Positions 1-7,298 of a stretch of 14,579 nt of DNA are shown one piece after another; position 1 is the stretch's first letter, and each line of letters starts with the position of its first letter. The notes beneath the pieces were generated by a model, which did no database searches, was not told the origin of the DNA, and worked only from the letters and a program-made list of their open reading frames with translations. Origin of the DNA: JAZDFH01 sp043808035 (GTDB taxonomy: Bacteria; Patescibacteriota; Minisyncoccia; UBA6257; Colwellbacteraceae); contig JAZDFH010000073.1 of assembly GCA_043808035.1 (NCBI GenBank), positions 1-14,579 on the forward strand, in the 5' to 3' direction. The translations under genes were made by a program, and so were the position numbers.

Positions 1-531
1 TTTTTTTATTCCGGAAAGTGTCTTGTATTTTTGAACAGCTTGATAATGCGCATATATAACAAGGAAGAACCACCATGCGACAAAGATCCAATAGATATCA
101 AAATGAGGATGAACATCCCAGTAGAAAGAGTTAAACATCCATGCCAATTTGCCGATAAAAAGTTTTGTCTGGAAATTAAAGAAAAGATCAATCAAATTTA
201 ATCCAAGGAATATAGATCCAACCGCAAAATGAAACTTAATAAGTTTAGGCTTTTCAATTTCGAGCCATGTATACATAAAGTATAAGAAGAAGATGGGGAT
301 GAAAATTACTCCTATATGAGTAACTCTCCATGCAAACAGCGCCCAATCATATGATTGGTAGTTGATGTTCGCAATAATTGCACCACCGAATCCCCATATT
401 GCAGTAGAGATACAGAAATAAAGCCAACGTTGATTGATTTTACCATGTCGATCTTTAAGATAGGTGAATAGCCCAAAAAAGATCGTTGAAAAACCGAATA
501 AGAATCCTGATAATGCAAACCAATTAAACAT
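1..531 (-). CDS. Sensor histidine kinase, N-terminal 7TM sensor region (partial)
   Basis: This reading frame is open from an ATG at 531 to the left edge (177 codons), so only the N-terminus is visible. It begins MFNWFALSGFLFGF and is almost wholly hydrophobic, with about six membrane helices separated by short loops such as YLKDRHGKINQRW and LEIEKPKLIKF. The pattern of aromatic helices with a WxxxFAWRVTHIGVIF-like stretch around residues 60-78 resembles the N-terminal 7TM domain of histidine kinases (HisKA_7TM type), common in Patescibacteria. The dimerisation and ATPase domains would lie outside the window, so the kinase call is inferred from the sensor domain alone. No Shine-Dalgarno site precedes the ATG. 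It is a separate gene from the kinase fragment at the right edge. It could instead be another 7TM-sensor protein, for example one with a cyclase output. Confidence 0.7.
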   Translation of the reverse strand, partial: MFNWFALSGFLFGFSTIFFGLFTYLKDRHGKINQRWLYFCISTAIWGFGGAIIANINYQSYDWALFAWRVTHIGVIFIPIFFLYFMYTWLEIEKPKLIKFHFAVGSIFLGLNLIDLFFNFQTKLFIGKLAWMFNSFYWDVHPHFDIYWIFVAWWFFLVIYAHYQAVQKYKTLSGIKK

Positions 532-558
532 ATCTGTACTTTATGAGTCTATTTTTTA

Positions 559-587
559 AGTATAGGACGTCTGTGGTATTTGCACAA
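559..587 (-). promoter_or_regulatory. Possible promoter for the 7TM kinase gene
   Basis: On the minus strand TTGTGC (582-587) is followed after 17 bases by TATACT (559-564). The -10 box is good and the -35 box weak (three of six). Predicted start near 552 gives a leader of about 20 bases. Confidence 0.4.
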
Positions 588-611
588 TAAAAAAGTTGAA
601 TAATAAATCTG

Positions 612-626
612 GAATAAGGAATTATG
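612..626 (+). repeat. Copy of a short interspersed motif GAATNNGGAATWATG
   Basis: GAATAAGGAATTATG differs by one base from the copy at 14292-14306 and is related to the one at 13779-13793. All three lie in or beside non-coding DNA. Confidence 0.45.
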
Positions 627-632
627 CACACA

Positions 633-708
633 AAGAGCGTTGTATGCTTTTGAATATCAAATGATTAAATGTCAAAGTGTCATACAACTCTTTTGGAATT
701 TGATATTC
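633..708. other. Two interlocked inverted repeats in the kinase/tRNA gap
   Basis: Arm A (GTTGTATG, 639-646) pairs with CATACAAC (681-688); past one mismatch it extends by five more pairs to 633 and 694. Arm B (GAATATCAAAT, 652-662) pairs perfectly over 11 bases with ATTTGATATTC (698-708). The order A-B-A'-B' makes the two hairpins interlocked, hence alternative structures or a pseudoknot. No T-run follows on either strand. The rest of the gap between 532 and 802 shows no gene. Confidence 0.5.
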
Positions 709-802
709 CCTCCCGAACGTACTCCACAGGGATGACGGGTTATCTGTCGAGTTGGCGTTCTTTGTTATTTGAACTTCTTGTTTGTTTTATGATTCCAAAC
801 AA

Positions 803-879
803 TGGTGCGCGCAGATGGATTCGAACCATCGACCTGTCGCTTATAAGACGACTGCTCTAACCAGCTGAGCTATGCGCGC
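803..879 (-). tRNA. tRNA-Ile with anticodon UAU
   Basis: On the minus strand the sequence folds as a full 77-base cloverleaf. The acceptor GCGCGCA pairs with TGCGCGC, the D stem is GCTC/GAGC, the anticodon stem GTCGT/GCGAC has loop CTTATAA, the variable loop is AGGTC, and the T arm GATGG/CCATC has loop TTCGAAT. The 3' ACCA is encoded. The anticodon is TAT (843-845 on plus), reading AUA. Isoleucine identity features known from E. coli are present: A73, C4-G69, U12-A23, C29-G41, A37 and A38. Most bacteria read AUA with a CAU tRNA modified to lysidine by TilS, so a UAU form is unusual. It lies 34 bases after ftsH on the same strand and may be co-transcribed with it. Confidence 0.93.
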
Positions 880-908
880 AATTGCTCTAATTTATAACTA
901 GAGCAATT
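880..908 (-). other. Perfect hairpin abutting the tRNA-Ile 5' end
   Basis: AATTGCTCTA (880-889) and TAGAGCAATT (899-908) form a perfect 10-bp stem with a 9-base loop. The hairpin lies between the ftsH stop and the tRNA and ends exactly where the mature tRNA begins. No U-tract follows, so it is not a typical terminator. It may mark or shape the tRNA 5' leader. Confidence 0.6.
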
Positions 909-913
909 GTAAC

Positions 914-2761
914 TTATGCTTTGACTTGTTTCAAACTTCCTTTGTCGATGAGTGTGTAGAATTCTTCTTGTTCGAGTACTTCTTTCTCAATCAGTGCGTC
1001 GGAAACTTTTTTCAAGTTATCTTTTTGATTTGAAAGAATCTTTGATGCAGTTTTATATGCATGCGTAACAAATGCTTTAATTTCTTCGTCGATTTGCATC
1101 GCAACAGATTCGGAGTAATTTTTTGTGGTACTGATTTCTCTGCCAAGAAAAACCATTTCATCGCTTTTGCCAAGCGCCATAGGACCGATTTTATCACTCA
1201 TCCCATATTTGGTAACGATTGCTTGCGCTATAGCAGAGACATGCTTTAAGTCGTTTGATGCTCCTGTTGTTACTTCTCCAAAGGTCAATTTTTCAGAAAC
1301 ATAGCCGCCAAGGAAAACTGCTAAATCTGCCATAAATTGTGATTTTGTTTTTAACCGCTGTTCTTTGAGTGGTAGTTTTAATGTGTATCCACCTGCTTGC
1401 CCACGGGAAATGATAGATATTTTATGTACAGGATCGGAATCTTTTAGGTTAGCGGCGACAATGGCATGTCCCGCTTCGTGATAGGCGGTGATTTTTCTTT
1501 CTCTATCTGACACTATTCTGCTTTTTCGAGCTGGACCGAGGAGAACTTTTTCGATTGATTCGTAAACATGGTCTTGCCCGATTTTTTTATTTTTTTCTTT
1601 GACTGCAAGAATAGCGGCTTCATTTATTAAATTTGCCAAATCCGCTCCTGAAAATCCCGGTGTTCTGGTTGCGATTTTTCGGAAATTAATATTTTCTTTC
1701 AATGGTTTGTTACGAGAATGGATTTTAAGAATACTTTCCCGTTCGTTAATATCAGGCAGGTCGATGACGATACGTCTGTCAAACCGTCCCGGACGCAACA
1801 GAGCCTGATCAAGAACATCTGGTCGGTTAGTGGCCGCAAGTACTATAACGCGTGTCTGGGTATCAAAACCGTCCATTTCAACGAGTATTTGGTTTAATGT
1901 TTGTTCACGTTCGTCGTGCCCTCCTCCCATTCCTGTGCCTCTTTCACGACCGACAGCATCGATTTCATCGATAAAAAGAATTGCCGGTGCGGCTTGTTTG
2001 GCTGTTGCAAACATATCACGGATACGTGACGCTCCGACTCCAACGAACATTTCAACGAATTCTGAAGCGGAAATGTGAAAAAAAGGAACGCCCGCTTCTC
2101 CCGCTACTGCCCTTGCGAGTAGTGTTTTTCCTGCTCCTGGAGGCCCCATAAGAAGAACCCCTCGTGGTATCTTTGCGCCAATATCAAGATATTTTTGTGG
2201 CGTTTTTAAGAAATCTACAATTTCCGCAAGCTCTTGTTTCGGTTCTTCCAATCCTGCCACATCAGTAAACATTACTTTATCTTTAAAATTTGAGAATAGA
2301 CGAAGATTTGCACGACCAAACGTAAATGCTTGATTCATGCCTCCTTTCGCTTGTCCCATTAAAAGCCAAAAAATAAAACCGATAATAATAAGTGGCAAAA
2401 GAGTCGGGATAAGAATACTCATCCAGTAACGTAGACTTGACTCACCTTGTATTTCAAGTTTAATAATACCAAGTTTTTCAGGAGAAACGCCAAGGTTTAA
2501 GAGTGTCTGTGTTATGTCAACAGATTCCTCTTTTTGTGACATAAGCGTTTTTCCATCTTGTAGTCCGATCTCTAATGTACTTCCTTGAACGTTTAACTCC
2601 TTTACTTCTCCAGCCATTATTTTTTGGGCAAGCGTTGAAAGATCAATGATGTTGTTTGGTTGACTTTCTTGGTATGCAAGTGATGCAAACAACGCGAATG
2701 AAAAGAGAATCAAGATAACTAAGATAAAATTTTTGTAAATATTTTTTGTTGTTTTCTTCAT
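914..2761 (-). CDS. ftsH: ATP-dependent zinc metalloprotease FtsH
   Basis: FtsH is a membrane-anchored hexameric AAA+ protease that degrades misfolded membrane proteins and short-lived regulators. The 615-residue product (from ATG 2761) has the full family layout. A membrane helix at about 11-29 is followed by a short extracytoplasmic domain (30-112) and a second helix (about 113-136). In the AAA module, Walker A is GPPGAGKT (206-213), the pore loop is FVG (239-241), Walker B is ILFIDE (261-266), and the second region of homology (about 306-330) contains RPGRFDRR. The zinc site is HEAGH (428-432), with the third ligand Asp504 in ASNDL. The frame is open upstream to 2917, but the extra 52 residues are unlike FtsH and cover the promoter, so the start at MKKTTKNIYKNF is preferred. 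There is no Shine-Dalgarno site. A tRNA-Ile gene follows. Confidence 0.97.
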   Translation of the reverse strand: MKKTTKNIYKNFILVILILFSFALFASLAYQESQPNNIIDLSTLAQKIMAGEVKELNVQGSTLEIGLQDGKTLMSQKEESVDITQTLLNLGVSPEKLGIIKLEIQGESSLRYWMSILIPTLLPLIIIGFIFWLLMGQAKGGMNQAFTFGRANLRLFSNFKDKVMFTDVAGLEEPKQELAEIVDFLKTPQKYLDIGAKIPRGVLLMGPPGAGKTLLARAVAGEAGVPFFHISASEFVEMFVGVGASRIRDMFATAKQAAPAILFIDEIDAVGRERGTGMGGGHDEREQTLNQILVEMDGFDTQTRVIVLAATNRPDVLDQALLRPGRFDRRIVIDLPDINERESILKIHSRNKPLKENINFRKIATRTPGFSGADLANLINEAAILAVKEKNKKIGQDHVYESIEKVLLGPARKSRIVSDRERKITAYHEAGHAIVAANLKDSDPVHKISIISRGQAGGYTLKLPLKEQRLKTKSQFMADLAVFLGGYVSEKLTFGEVTTGASNDLKHVSAIAQAIVTKYGMSDKIGPMALGKSDEMVFLGREISTTKNYSESVAMQIDEEIKAFVTHAYKTASKILSNQKDNLKKVSDALIEKEVLEQEEFYTLIDKGSLKQVKA

Positions 2762-2769
2762 GCTTTGTA

Positions 2770-2798
2770 ATAATAGTAAATTACTGGTAGTACCGCAA
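2770..2798 (-). promoter_or_regulatory. Predicted promoter of ftsH, giving a leaderless mRNA
   Basis: On the minus strand TTGCGG (2793-2798), a 17-base spacer and TATTAT (2770-2775) lie just upstream of ATG 2761. Only 8 bases separate the -10 box from the start codon, so transcription should begin within about two bases of the ATG. Confidence 0.5.
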
Positions 2799-2888
2799 AT
2801 AAAACCATTCATACAGAAAAAATGATTTATGTTATCTAAGCGTTTGTTGGAGAAGCCTTTTCCGTTACGAAAATTTGAGAAGCGGGGA

Positions 2889-2907
2889 GTGTCATACACT
2901 ATGACAC
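2889..2907. promoter_or_regulatory. Perfect palindrome GTGTCATA-cac-TATGACAC upstream of ftsH
   Basis: Two 8-base arms (2889-2896 and 2900-2907) with a 3-base centre lie in the S1-ftsH gap, about 90 bases upstream of the ftsH -35 box. This could be an operator or the S1 transcript hairpin; no U-run follows. Nothing else is recognised in 2799-2968. Confidence 0.4.
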
Positions 2908-2968
2908 GACGAACCATGTCTACTCGTTGATGAAGACAGTTTAGGGATAACGAAGAAAATATTATTTT

Positions 2969-4165
2969 TTATTCAGTGACAGAAACAATTTTTTCCACCG
3001 ATTCTACCGAAGGAATAACGTCGTCTTTCTTTGACTCAACTTTTTCACCAACTTCAGTTTCGGAAACAGCCGGTTTTTTTAATTTAAGAACAATCCGTTT
3101 ATCGGTCGGTTTGATTGATGTGATAACGAATTCGTATGTCTCGTCTTTTTTTAGCTGTTGTTTTAATTCATCAAGTGATCCGAATTCGGAGACATGAATG
3201 AGTCCGAGGATATCATGTTCAAGTTTAATAAAGGCGCCGAAAGGGTTGAATTTATATACCAGCCCTTGCACAAACATTCCTTCAGAGAATTTTTCTTCAA
3301 TATTTTCCCACGGATCAGCTTGTAATGCCTTTAGTGATAAGGAAACACGTCCATCTTTAATTTCAACGATTTTGGCTTTTACTAAGTCTCCTACTATTAC
3401 CACTTCTTTCGGATGATCAATCAGACGGTGATCAAGTTCTGAAATATGAATAAGTCCTTCAATTTGAGGAACGTCTGCGAAACGAATGAATGCTCCGAAA
3501 TTTGCGACTCCAGAAACGATTCCGGCGACAATATCACCTTCTTTATACTTTTCGAGCAGTTCTTTGACGTTCTCTGAGATAACTTCTCTCTCCGATACAA
3601 TCAACTTGTTTGTTCGAGGATTAATACTGATAACTTTCACCGTCAATGTTTCATCGATAAGCTTTTTTAACTCTTCGGTAATTTTATTTCGATCCCCTTC
3701 GGCTTTTTGCGGATAGTGTTCGTTCGAAAGGTGAGATGCAGGTAAGAAGCCCTGTATACCATTGAGATCAACGAGTAATCCACCACTATTTGCATTGACT
3801 ACTTTTACTGATATCGCTTCATCTTGATCTTTTTGATCTTTTAGCTCTTGCCATACCTTTTGTCGTCCTGCTTCCGCGAGTGAAAGTTCAATGAGACCAT
3901 TTTTATTCTCCGGCTCAACAACTTTTGCTGTCAACGTCTCGCCAATTTTTGCTTTTTTTAAGATACGTTTCGCATTTAAAAGTTCAATGCCATAGACTAC
4001 TCCAAGCCCAATATGAGGGACATCAAAAAATGCCGCCCTATTTGCGCGTTCCAGAAATTCTACATCTACGAGATCGCCCGTTTTTAAAAAGGGCATTAAT
4101 GAGGGATTTATTTTCAAGGTTGTCATCTCAAATGACTCTGGTTTTATTATTGTTGTTTTTTCCAT
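2969..4165 (-). CDS. rpsA: Ribosomal protein S1-like protein with four S1 domains
   Basis: The 398-residue product carries four S1 RNA-binding domains at about 29-97, 116-192, 209-279 and 295-362. Domain 3 is the most canonical (ANFGAFIRF, GLIHISEL, VSLSLKAL), and domain 4 repeats the pattern (NPFGAFIKL, GLIHVSEF). A charged tail (about 365-398) follows. S1 binds mRNA on the 30S subunit. The four-domain form is shorter than the six-domain E. coli protein. The start chosen is MEKTTIIKPES; a second ATG 39 bases downstream (MTTLKINPS) is possible, and the 21 upstream residues open in frame are hydrophobic and run through the promoter, so they are rejected. No Shine-Dalgarno site is visible. The gene diverges from the MBL-gyrA pair. 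An S1-domain RNA-binding protein other than S1 itself cannot be excluded. Confidence 0.88.
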   Translation of the reverse strand: MEKTTIIKPESFEMTTLKINPSLMPFLKTGDLVDVEFLERANRAAFFDVPHIGLGVVYGIELLNAKRILKKAKIGETLTAKVVEPENKNGLIELSLAEAGRQKVWQELKDQKDQDEAISVKVVNANSGGLLVDLNGIQGFLPASHLSNEHYPQKAEGDRNKITEELKKLIDETLTVKVISINPRTNKLIVSEREVISENVKELLEKYKEGDIVAGIVSGVANFGAFIRFADVPQIEGLIHISELDHRLIDHPKEVVIVGDLVKAKIVEIKDGRVSLSLKALQADPWENIEEKFSEGMFVQGLVYKFNPFGAFIKLEHDILGLIHVSEFGSLDELKQQLKKDETYEFVITSIKPTDKRIVLKLKKPAVSETEVGEKVESKKDDVIPSVESVEKIVSVTE

Positions 4166-4178
4166 GAAGCTGGGCTTG

Positions 4179-4207
4179 ATTATAAAGAAATTGAAATAAA
4201 AAATCAA
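4179..4207 (-). promoter_or_regulatory. Predicted promoter of the S1 gene
   Basis: On the minus strand TTGATT (4202-4207), a 17-base spacer and a perfect TATAAT (4179-4184) precede ATG 4165 by 13 bases. The leader would be about 6-7 bases long, without room for a Shine-Dalgarno site. Confidence 0.65.
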
Positions 4208-4220
4208 TATATAGTATAAT
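4191..4220 (+). promoter_or_regulatory. Predicted promoter of the MBL-gyrA operon
   Basis: TTGAAA (4191-4196), an 18-base spacer and a perfect TATAAT (4215-4220) precede ATG 4230 by 9 bases, predicting an almost leaderless mRNA. The boxes interleave with those of the divergent S1 promoter. Confidence 0.7.
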
Positions 4221-4229
4221 GCAACCACA

Positions 4230-4799
4230 ATGGTTATTACATTCCCAAAAAACCGATGTATACGGTGTAATGTTTCTGATGTAAGTGTTCTTATTGATCC
4301 ATCGGAAGGATCGAAAGGAAATCTGATTCTAAGAACGTCAGCAAATGTCCTTGATGCGGATGTGCCATTTGATGTTATCCATGGTGCCGGAGAATATGAA
4401 GTGGAGGGAATGGTTATACGAGGTATTCAATTAGGAAAGGGATCTTGTGACGGACCGCTTGTGCGTACTGTTTACAGTGTTTCTATGGAAGGACTTCAAT
4501 TGGGTTTCTTAGAGGAGGTGAGGGGTGATTTATCGGAAAAAATTCTTGATAAGATGGGAGAAATAGACGTTTTGTTTATTTCTGTTGGAGAAAATTATTT
4601 GGACATTAAAAAGGCAGCGTCGCTTATTAAGCAGCTTGACCCTCGTATTGTTGTTCCGTTAGGAGAAAAGAATGATGATATATTGGCGCTTGCGGAGACT
4701 TTTGGAGAGAAACCGGAACCAATAGAAAAATTGGTAATTAAAAAAAGAGATATTCATGCGGAAGAAAGACTTAAATTTATATGGCTGACAACGAAATAG
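4230..4799 (+). CDS. Metallo-beta-lactamase-fold protein lacking metal ligands (predicted pseudo-enzyme)
   Basis: The 189-residue protein resembles the Lactamase_B_3/COG2220 branch of the MBL fold. GAGEYEVEGMVIRGI (52-66) matches the usual GPGEYEVKGVFIQGI-type strand, GEIDVLFISVG (110-120) matches the central DVL(L/F)xxVG strand, and LDPRIVVPLGEK (136-147) matches the PKIVIPMHY strand. The metal-binding parts are gone. There is no HxHxDH motif (NLILRTSANV lies in its place), the GDLGH-type Asp is replaced by LEEVRGD, and the PMH histidine by PLGE. The only histidines are H51 and H176. A hydrolase role is therefore unlikely; a binding or structural role is inferred. The stop lies inside gyrA (19-base overlap), so the two should be translationally coupled. 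The start is set by the promoter 9 bases upstream. Confidence 0.75.
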   Translation: MVITFPKNRCIRCNVSDVSVLIDPSEGSKGNLILRTSANVLDADVPFDVIHGAGEYEVEGMVIRGIQLGKGSCDGPLVRTVYSVSMEGLQLGFLEEVRGDLSEKILDKMGEIDVLFISVGENYLDIKKAASLIKQLDPRIVVPLGEKNDDILALAETFGEKPEPIEKLVIKKRDIHAEERLKFIWLTTK

Positions 4800-7204
4800 A
4801 GAAAAAAAATAATATTCAAGATCAGGAGATTACTCAGGAGTTACGTGAAGCGTACTTGGATTATGCCATGTCGGTAATTGTTGGGCGCGCATTGCCTGAC
4901 GTGAGAGATGGAATGAAGCCCGTGCATAGGCGTATCCTTTGGGCAATGTGGGATAGTGGTTTGACTCATAGCGCGAAATTTCGTAAATCGGCAACTGTCG
5001 TCGGTGAAGTGTTGGGTCGGTATCATCCTCATGGAGATTCCGCAGTGTATGACTCGATTGCACGTATGACACAAGACTTCTCGTTACGGTATCCATTGAT
5101 AGAAGGACAAGGAAACTTCGGAAGTATTGATGGTGATAATCCTGCGGCTATGAGGTATACGGAGTGTCGTCTTTCCGCAATCGCTGAAGAATTATTGGTT
5201 GATATAGAAAAACAGACTGTTGATTTTATGCCGAACTATGACAGTACGAGGAAGGAACCGCAAGTACTGCCGGCAAAGATACCTGGTCTTTTGATAAATG
5301 GTGCCGATGGTATTGCTGTTGGGATGGCTACGAAAATTCCTCCTCACAATTTGAGTGAGGTGGTTGATGCGACGGTACATTTAGTGCATAACCCAAAAGC
5401 AACATCGGAAGAATTGATGGAGTATATTAAAGGGCCTGATTTTCCGACAGGCGGAGTTATATACAATAGAAAAGAGATTATAGAAGCATATGTATCCGGT
5501 CGTGGGAAGATTACGACACGAGGTATTGCGGACGCCGATGAAAAAAGAATTATTATTACGGAAATTCCGTATCAGGTTAATAAGGCGGAGCTTATTATTA
5601 AAATCGCGGATTTAGTTCAAAACAAAAAGATTGAAGGAATACGTGATATTCGTGACGAATCGGACAAAGACGGTCTTCGTATTGTTATTGATTTAAGAAA
5701 TGACGCAATTTCAAAGAAAGTACTCAATCAGTTATGGAATTATACCGATTTACAAAAAGATTTTCATTTGAATGCTCTTGCTCTTGTTGATGGAATTAAA
5801 CCGCAAACACTTTCGATTAAAGATATACTTGCGAATTTTGTTATGCATCGTCGGAACGTTGTGATTCGTCGTGCTGAATTTGACCTTGAGAAAGCGAGAG
5901 ATAGAGCCCATATATTGGAAGGCCTTGCAAAGGCGTTAGATGTAATAGATCAGATTATCGATACCATCAAGAAATCAAATAATAAGGAAGATGCGCATGT
6001 CAACCTTATGAAGCGATTTTTGTTAAGTGATCGGCAGGCAACGGCGATTTTGGAAATGAAATTGCAGACACTTGCCGCACTTGAGAGAAAAAGGATTGAA
6101 GATGAGTTGCAAGAGAAAAGACTGCTTATTAAAGAATTAACGGAATTTTTAGCCAGCCCGGAGAAAATGTCACAGTGCATCGCGGATGAGCTTTTTGAAA
6201 TGAAGAAGAAACATGGAGATGCGAGGAAAACACGTGTTATAGTAGGAGGATTAAAGGATTTGTGTATTGAAGACTTAATTCCGCAAGAAGAAACCATTAT
6301 TACCATGTCGGGAGAAGGGTATGTCAAACGTCTTTCTCCGACGACATTTAAGGCGCAACGTCGAGGTGGTAAGGGACTGATTGGTAGCGATGTTGGCGAG
6401 GAAGATGTGTTGGCACATTTTTTAAGGGCGAATACGCACGATAATATTTTGTTCTTTACAGACAGAGGGAAAGTGTTTCAAACGAAAGTGTATGAAATAC
6501 CAGTTGCTACACGAACAAGTAAAGGTAAGGCAATCCATAATTTCCTTGAAGTCTCGTCAGAAGAGAAAATAAGCGCACTCATCAGTTATAGCAATGACGT
6601 TACGGAAGGATATCTTGTAATGGTGACAGAGAAAGGAACAGTTAAAAAAACCAGCCTTTCCGATTTTACAAATGTTCGTCGAAACGGCATTATTGCCATC
6701 ACTCTCGATAAAGGAGATTTACTTAAATGGGTACGATCTTCTTCCGGAGTAAACGAAATTATTTTAACAACCAAGAATGGGCAATCTATTCGATTTAATG
6801 AGAAAGATGTACGTGCAATGGGACGAACCGCTCGCGGTGTTCGGGGAATTTCTTTGGGAGGGAAAGATGTTGTCAGCTCATGCGATTTAATTGACAGTGA
6901 CGAGCAAGGTGAATTTTTGGTTATTATGGCTCATGGATATGCAAAGAGAACAAAGCTTTCCGACTATAAAGTTCAGAATCGTGGCGGGAAAGGAATTTTG
7001 ACAGCCAAAGTAACGGAAAAAACAGGATCGGTTGTTTCGGCACATGTCGTTATTGATGAAGAAGAACTTTTAGCGCTTTCTACGAAAGGACAGATGTTGC
7101 GTACTACGATAAAGAGTATTCGATCGACAGGACGGGCTGCGCAAGGAGTCAGTATTATGAAGTTCAAGAAAGGAGACTCGATTGCCGGAACGGTTTGTTT
7201 GTAG
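4781..7204 (+). CDS. gyrA: DNA gyrase subunit A
   Basis: This is the breakage-reunion subunit of gyrase, which with GyrB introduces negative supercoils using ATP. The 807 residues contain the winged-helix breakage domain with catalytic Tyr126 (AAMRYTE), the HPHGDSAVYD segment (82-91), the tower and coiled-coil region, and a six-bladed C-terminal domain. The GyrA-box QRRGGKG is at 526-532, which marks gyrase rather than topoisomerase IV ParC; a related NRGGKG recurs near the end. In the quinolone-determining region the residues matching E. coli Ser83 and Asp87 are unchanged (Ser87, Asp91), so no target resistance change is seen there. The gene starts inside the MBL-fold gene with no clear Shine-Dalgarno site, implying coupled translation. 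A strong inverted repeat follows the stop. gyrB is not in the window. Confidence 0.98.
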   Translation: MADNEIEKKNNIQDQEITQELREAYLDYAMSVIVGRALPDVRDGMKPVHRRILWAMWDSGLTHSAKFRKSATVVGEVLGRYHPHGDSAVYDSIARMTQDFSLRYPLIEGQGNFGSIDGDNPAAMRYTECRLSAIAEELLVDIEKQTVDFMPNYDSTRKEPQVLPAKIPGLLINGADGIAVGMATKIPPHNLSEVVDATVHLVHNPKATSEELMEYIKGPDFPTGGVIYNRKEIIEAYVSGRGKITTRGIADADEKRIIITEIPYQVNKAELIIKIADLVQNKKIEGIRDIRDESDKDGLRIVIDLRNDAISKKVLNQLWNYTDLQKDFHLNALALVDGIKPQTLSIKDILANFVMHRRNVVIRRAEFDLEKARDRAHILEGLAKALDVIDQIIDTIKKSNNKEDAHVNLMKRFLLSDRQATAILEMKLQTLAALERKRIEDELQEKRLLIKELTEFLASPEKMSQCIADELFEMKKKHGDARKTRVIVGGLKDLCIEDLIPQEETIITMSGEGYVKRLSPTTFKAQRRGGKGLIGSDVGEEDVLAHFLRANTHDNILFFTDRGKVFQTKVYEIPVATRTSKGKAIHNFLEVSSEEKISALISYSNDVTEGYLVMVTEKGTVKKTSLSDFTNVRRNGIIAITLDKGDLLKWVRSSSGVNEIILTTKNGQSIRFNEKDVRAMGRTARGVRGISLGGKDVVSSCDLIDSDEQGEFLVIMAHGYAKRTKLSDYKVQNRGGKGILTAKVTEKTGSVVSAHVVIDEEELLALSTKGQMLRTTIKSIRSTGRAAQGVSIMKFKKGDSIAGTVCL

Positions 7205-7229
7205 AGATGGGGATCAGGGATAATGAATC

Positions 7230-7272
7230 ATGAAAAGAAGAAGGAACGAATTTCGTTCCTTCTTCTTTTCAT
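7230..7272. terminator. Bidirectional terminator-like inverted repeat between gyrA and DUF4153
   Basis: A 21-base perfect inverted repeat (arms 7230-7250 and 7252-7272; arm core GAAGAAGGAACGAA) sits between convergent genes. In RNA the centre would open to a small loop. The 3' arm is U-rich on both strands, though no pure U-run follows. Confidence 0.7.
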
Positions 7273-7298
7273 CAAAATCCGGTTTGTGAATGAGAGAA

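Noticed and set aside
1..518. Two small minus-strand reading frames of 61 and 68 codons
   Set aside because: They are shadows in other frames of one continuous 177-codon 7TM reading frame that runs off the left edge; no frameshift is needed.
676..2898. Shared 11-base word AGTGTCATACA at 676-686 and 2888-2898
   Set aside because: A match of this length is expected by chance several times in a window of this size and composition.
2762..2917. N-terminal extension of FtsH by 52 residues
   Set aside because: The extra residues do not resemble FtsH, and they overlap a spaced promoter and a palindrome. The start at MKKTTKN matches the family.
4166..4228. Hydrophobic N-terminal extension of the S1 protein
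   Set aside because: It would place a membrane-like segment on a ribosomal protein and covers the TATAAT/TTGATT promoter of the gene.
4781..7204. Topoisomerase IV subunit ParC instead of GyrA
   Set aside because: A complete GyrA-box (QRRGGKG) is present at residues 526-532.
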